Below, piece after piece: positions 61,700 to 64,000 of a DNA stretch of 64,000 bases. Made by a program: the position numbers and the translations under genes. This DNA is from Curvivirga sp965219885 (lineage in GTDB: Bacteria > Pseudomonadota > Alphaproteobacteria > UBA8366 > Aestuariispiraceae): assembly GCF_965219885.1 (NCBI RefSeq), contig NZ_CBDCOT010000009.1:2232001-2296000 (forward strand), given 5' to 3'. The notes under the pieces were generated by a model that did not search any database, was not told the origin of the DNA, and was given only the letters and a program-made list of their open reading frames with translations. Positions within the stretch are counted from its first letter, which is position 1. Every line of letters starts with the position of its first letter.

Positions 61700-62206
61700 T
61701 TAGGAAGATTTTTCATATGTTACAAAGCGATAGGCAGGATTATCGCCTTCTGCTTCATGTGATTCTGTGAAAACTTCTTGCCAGATAGTTTTATCGATTT
61801 CCGGGAAATATGCATCGCCATTCGGCGATAAGGCTACTTCCGTAATATAAAGTCGCGTCGCGGATGATAGGGCAGATGTGTATATTTGCGCGCCACCCAC
61901 GATCATGATTTCCTCTAAGTTAAGCTCTGTCGCATATTTTTTTCCGAGCTGCACTGCGGTCTCAATATCAGCAACGACATCAACTTTTGGATCGGCTTCG
62001 TAATTGGTATTTCGGGTGATCACGATATTTGGGCGGCCCGGTAAGGGGCGACCAATGGATTCATAAGTCTTTCGCCCCATGATGATGGGTTTGCCCATTG
62101 TTGTTTTTTTGAAATATTTCAAATCCTCAGACAGATGCCACGGTAAATCACCATCAACACCGATAACGCGGTTTTCACCTTGGGCGACAATCATCGAAAT
62201 ATGCAC
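61700..62206 (-). CDS. folA: Dihydrofolate reductase
   Basis: A 168-residue DHFR. The N-terminal IVAQGENRVIGVDGDLPWHLSEDLKYFK, the IIMGRKTYESIGRPLPGR block and IMIVGGAQIY match the family. It reduces dihydrofolate to tetrahydrofolate. thyA, its usual neighbour, is found about 1.7 kb away on the other strand. Confidence 0.96.
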   Translation of the reverse strand: MHISMIVAQGENRVIGVDGDLPWHLSEDLKYFKKTTMGKPIIMGRKTYESIGRPLPGRPNIVITRNTNYEADPKVDVVADIETAVQLGKKYATELNLEEIMIVGGAQIYTSALSSATRLYITEVALSPNGDAYFPEIDKTIWQEVFTESHEAEGDNPAYRFVTYEKSS

Positions 62207-62381
62207 AGTTTGAACCCTTATCCTTTTATGAATTCCCTATCAATTAAGAGAAACCATCTTTCACGTAAACATAAAAATAGATTTTCAAATTTGACAATAA
62301 ACTAAATTATCCCTATATACTGCAAAAGACAGACATCTGATAAGATGTTGTTCAGTTCGCATTTATGTTGAGGAGACCGAT

Positions 62382-63275
62382 ATGGAATTCATATTTAATC
62401 AGCTAACGGATATGGAGATTTATGGATGGGAAGCTTTTATCGGTGATTGGTTCTTTGTTTTCTCTTTCGCTTTTTTAGCGCTCGAATTTCTAAGATATGG
62501 TTTGAGAGAAAAGATCAGTTGGGGGCTAATTGGCGATGTTTTTACAAATTACATCACGCTTGGTGCCTTTATCGGAATTAATTATCTGGTAATTGGCGGA
62601 TTTTATGTGGGGGTTTTCTTTTATGTATCCGAATATGCGATTTGGACGATTGAAAGCAATTGGACTAGCGTTGCGATTTGTATCATTTTGGCAGATCTAA
62701 TGTATTACTGGGAACATCGATTTGCTCATCGTGTGAATGTTGCTTGGGCGACGCATACGGTACATCATTCATCCCCGCATTTTAATATTTCTGTCGCCTA
62801 TCGTTTTGGTCCGCTAGATGGATTATTGCCACTACCGTTCTATATTCCTTTGGTGTTGCTCGGCTTTAATCCATTTGTTGTGTTTTTTGCCGAAATGTTT
62901 GTGCAGTTATATCAGACATTGTTGCACACGGAAGGTTTTGGAAAATTCCCACGTATTATTGAGAAGGTCATGAATACGCCGTCGCACCATCGTGTGCATC
63001 ATGGGTCCAATAACAAATATCTGGATAAGAATTATGGTGGCATCTTCATCATTTGGGACCGTATGTTTGGGACCTTCGCAGAAGAAAAAGAAGACGTGGT
63101 TTATGGATTGGTGACGCCGATCAAAAGAAACGATCCTTTTTCAGCTTTCTTTCATGGGTTTTATCGTTTGGGGCAAAAGGTTTTCTATACCAAGGGTCTT
63201 TTCAATAAAGTCGGTTGTTTGATTATGCCGCCGGGCTGGGAACCAGCTAATCAAAAACGTCAGATCAAACAATAG
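62382..63275 (+). CDS. Sterol desaturase / fatty acid hydroxylase family membrane protein
   Basis: A 297-residue membrane protein with the di-iron His boxes HRFAH (near 112), HTVHHSSPH (near 125) and HHRVHHG (near 205), plus YLDKNYGG. The layout resembles bacterial relatives of alkylglycerol monooxygenase. It shares the His-box pattern, but not close identity, with the protein at 29823. A GGAGA site precedes the ATG. Confidence 0.87.
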   Translation: MEFIFNQLTDMEIYGWEAFIGDWFFVFSFAFLALEFLRYGLREKISWGLIGDVFTNYITLGAFIGINYLVIGGFYVGVFFYVSEYAIWTIESNWTSVAICIILADLMYYWEHRFAHRVNVAWATHTVHHSSPHFNISVAYRFGPLDGLLPLPFYIPLVLLGFNPFVVFFAEMFVQLYQTLLHTEGFGKFPRIIEKVMNTPSHHRVHHGSNNKYLDKNYGGIFIIWDRMFGTFAEEKEDVVYGLVTPIKRNDPFSAFFHGFYRLGQKVFYTKGLFNKVGCLIMPPGWEPANQKRQIKQ

Positions 63276-63295
63276 ATAAACAAAGGATTATACAC

Positions 63296-63856
63296 ATGCC
63301 TTCATTCAAACAGACAGTCGCTGGTATCGCGGTTTCAACAGTGATCGTAATTGGTGGTGCATATATGGCATATGAGATGCCATCAATTTCGGAATATGTG
63401 GTGAGTTATGATAGCTCATTTTCAGACGCGGTGACACAAGTGGAAATAGTGAGAGAAACGCCAGAAATTAGCCAAGTAGCAACCACTTCACCTAATGGAG
63501 GCGATTTGAGTTTCACAATTTATGATATCGAACGAAACTATGGTAAAGTTATTGTAATGGTTTATGGCGATGAAGATAGTTATAGCACTTATGATCCAAA
63601 TGGATTGATCGCTTATGACGAGTTATCGATAAACGGTGGGACTGTACATGCTTCCTTTGAAAATATTGGAGAAGGTCCCTTTGCGATCTCTTTCTTTCAA
63701 GATGAAGATGGTAATGGTGATTTAACTTTACAGGGAGAATATCCAATCGAAGGTTACGGCGGTTCAGGTATGAAAACACCTTATTCTGAGCCTTCATTTG
63801 AAAAAGCTTCTGTGGGTCTTGGAAGTCATAATTTTAAAATGCATTATTTAAAATAA
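63296..63856 (+). CDS. DUF2141 family exported protein
   Basis: A 186-residue protein with an N-terminal membrane anchor or signal (residues 8-26). The domain from residue 65 shows SFTIYDIERNYGKVIVMVYGD, the calcium-like FQDEDGNGDLTLQGEYPIEGYGGSG and PSFEKASVGL, matching DUF2141. The function is unknown. Confidence 0.8.
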   Translation: MPSFKQTVAGIAVSTVIVIGGAYMAYEMPSISEYVVSYDSSFSDAVTQVEIVRETPEISQVATTSPNGGDLSFTIYDIERNYGKVIVMVYGDEDSYSTYDPNGLIAYDELSINGGTVHASFENIGEGPFAISFFQDEDGNGDLTLQGEYPIEGYGGSGMKTPYSEPSFEKASVGLGSHNFKMHYLK

Positions 63857-63936
63857 AGTCGTTTTGTATTGTCGAAGAGTGTGACCTTCTGATGAATCGG
63901 ATAAGATGCTACCAGATTTGATTTGAGGATGAATTT

Positions 63937-64000
63937 ATGAAGCAATATCTGGAACTGGCACAAGATGTCTTGGATAACGGTATTTTTAAAGGTGACCGCA
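63937..64000 (+). CDS. thyA: Thymidylate synthase ThyA, 3' partial
   Basis: The first 21 codons are in the window, reading MKQYLELAQDVLDNGIFKGDR, which closely matches the start of ThyA. GAGG precedes the ATG. ThyA makes dTMP from dUMP using methylene-tetrahydrofolate and works with DHFR. The rest lies beyond the window edge. Confidence 0.9.
   Translation, partial: MKQYLELAQDVLDNGIFKGDR

Noticed and set aside
1..64000. CRISPR array, rRNA genes or replication origin
   Set aside because: No regularly spaced repeats, rRNA sequence or DnaA-box cluster was seen on reading through.

Overview
The window is AT-rich DNA with alphaproteobacterial features: a stand-alone PaaN aldehyde dehydrogenase, two short PAS_5-type proteins, a bactofilin, a glycine-betaine-monooxygenase-like Rieske enzyme and GcvA-like LysR regulators. 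The species cannot be named from this sequence alone.

Region 1 (1-17.5 kb) is a dense copper and metal-resistance block. It holds a periplasmic multicopper oxidase whose 5' end is off the window, the outer-membrane protein CopB, a pseudoazurin, an orphan ABC-exporter membrane domain, a Cu(I) P-type ATPase behind a MerR-type 19-bp-spacer promoter, a PAS protein, and a CusBA efflux pair. The CusB-like adaptor carries three CusF-like copper-binding domains at its C-terminus. There follow a DedA protein, LspA, a PCuAC copper chaperone, a DsbA/DsbB-like pair, and a CDF metal exporter divergent from a ZntR/CadR-like MerR regulator. The block ends near 17,456-17,469 in a 14-nt copy of the 3' end of initiator tRNA followed by a terminator, which looks like the attachment-site scar of an integrated island.

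Region 2 (17.5-25.3 kb) contains a second PAS protein, a decayed IS6-family transposase, an SDR/DUF393 pair, an OmpR-type two-component system followed by a MipA/OmpV porin with matching tandem-repeat sites, a GST, a VOC protein and a LysR regulator.

Region 3 (25.3-34.1 kb) holds a GntR/FCD regulator divergent from a creatinase-like M24 protein and a nitrilase-family amidase, with two near-identical palindromes between them. Opposite lies a betaine-monooxygenase-like Rieske oxygenase preceded by a complete-looking cobalamin riboswitch, which is an unusual target for B12 control. Then come a sterol-desaturase-family membrane enzyme, a DUF4856-like periplasmic protein with a Fur-like box, and an alkaline-phosphatase-superfamily phosphodiesterase.

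Region 4 (34.1-48 kb) is a phenylacetate catabolic locus: thiolase, paaABCDE, paaY, a fused enoyl-CoA hydratase/3-hydroxyacyl-CoA dehydrogenase, paaN, paaG, paaI, paaK and a TetR (PaaR) regulator, with a PaaR-like palindrome between paaN and paaG.

Region 5 (48-59.6 kb) has a NreB-like MFS exporter with a His-rich tail and a seven-gene minus-strand catabolic operon (PhyH dioxygenase, 3-hydroxyacid dehydrogenase, class II aldolase, SDR, enolase-superfamily enzyme, SMR transporter, GhrA-like dehydrogenase). The operon is divergent from a LysR, a second enolase-superfamily enzyme and a GST. An aldehyde dehydrogenase follows. The substrate is unknown.

Region 6 (59.6-64 kb) is housekeeping: bactofilin, TrxB, DHFR, a second sterol-desaturase-family protein, a DUF2141 protein and the first 64 bases of thyA.
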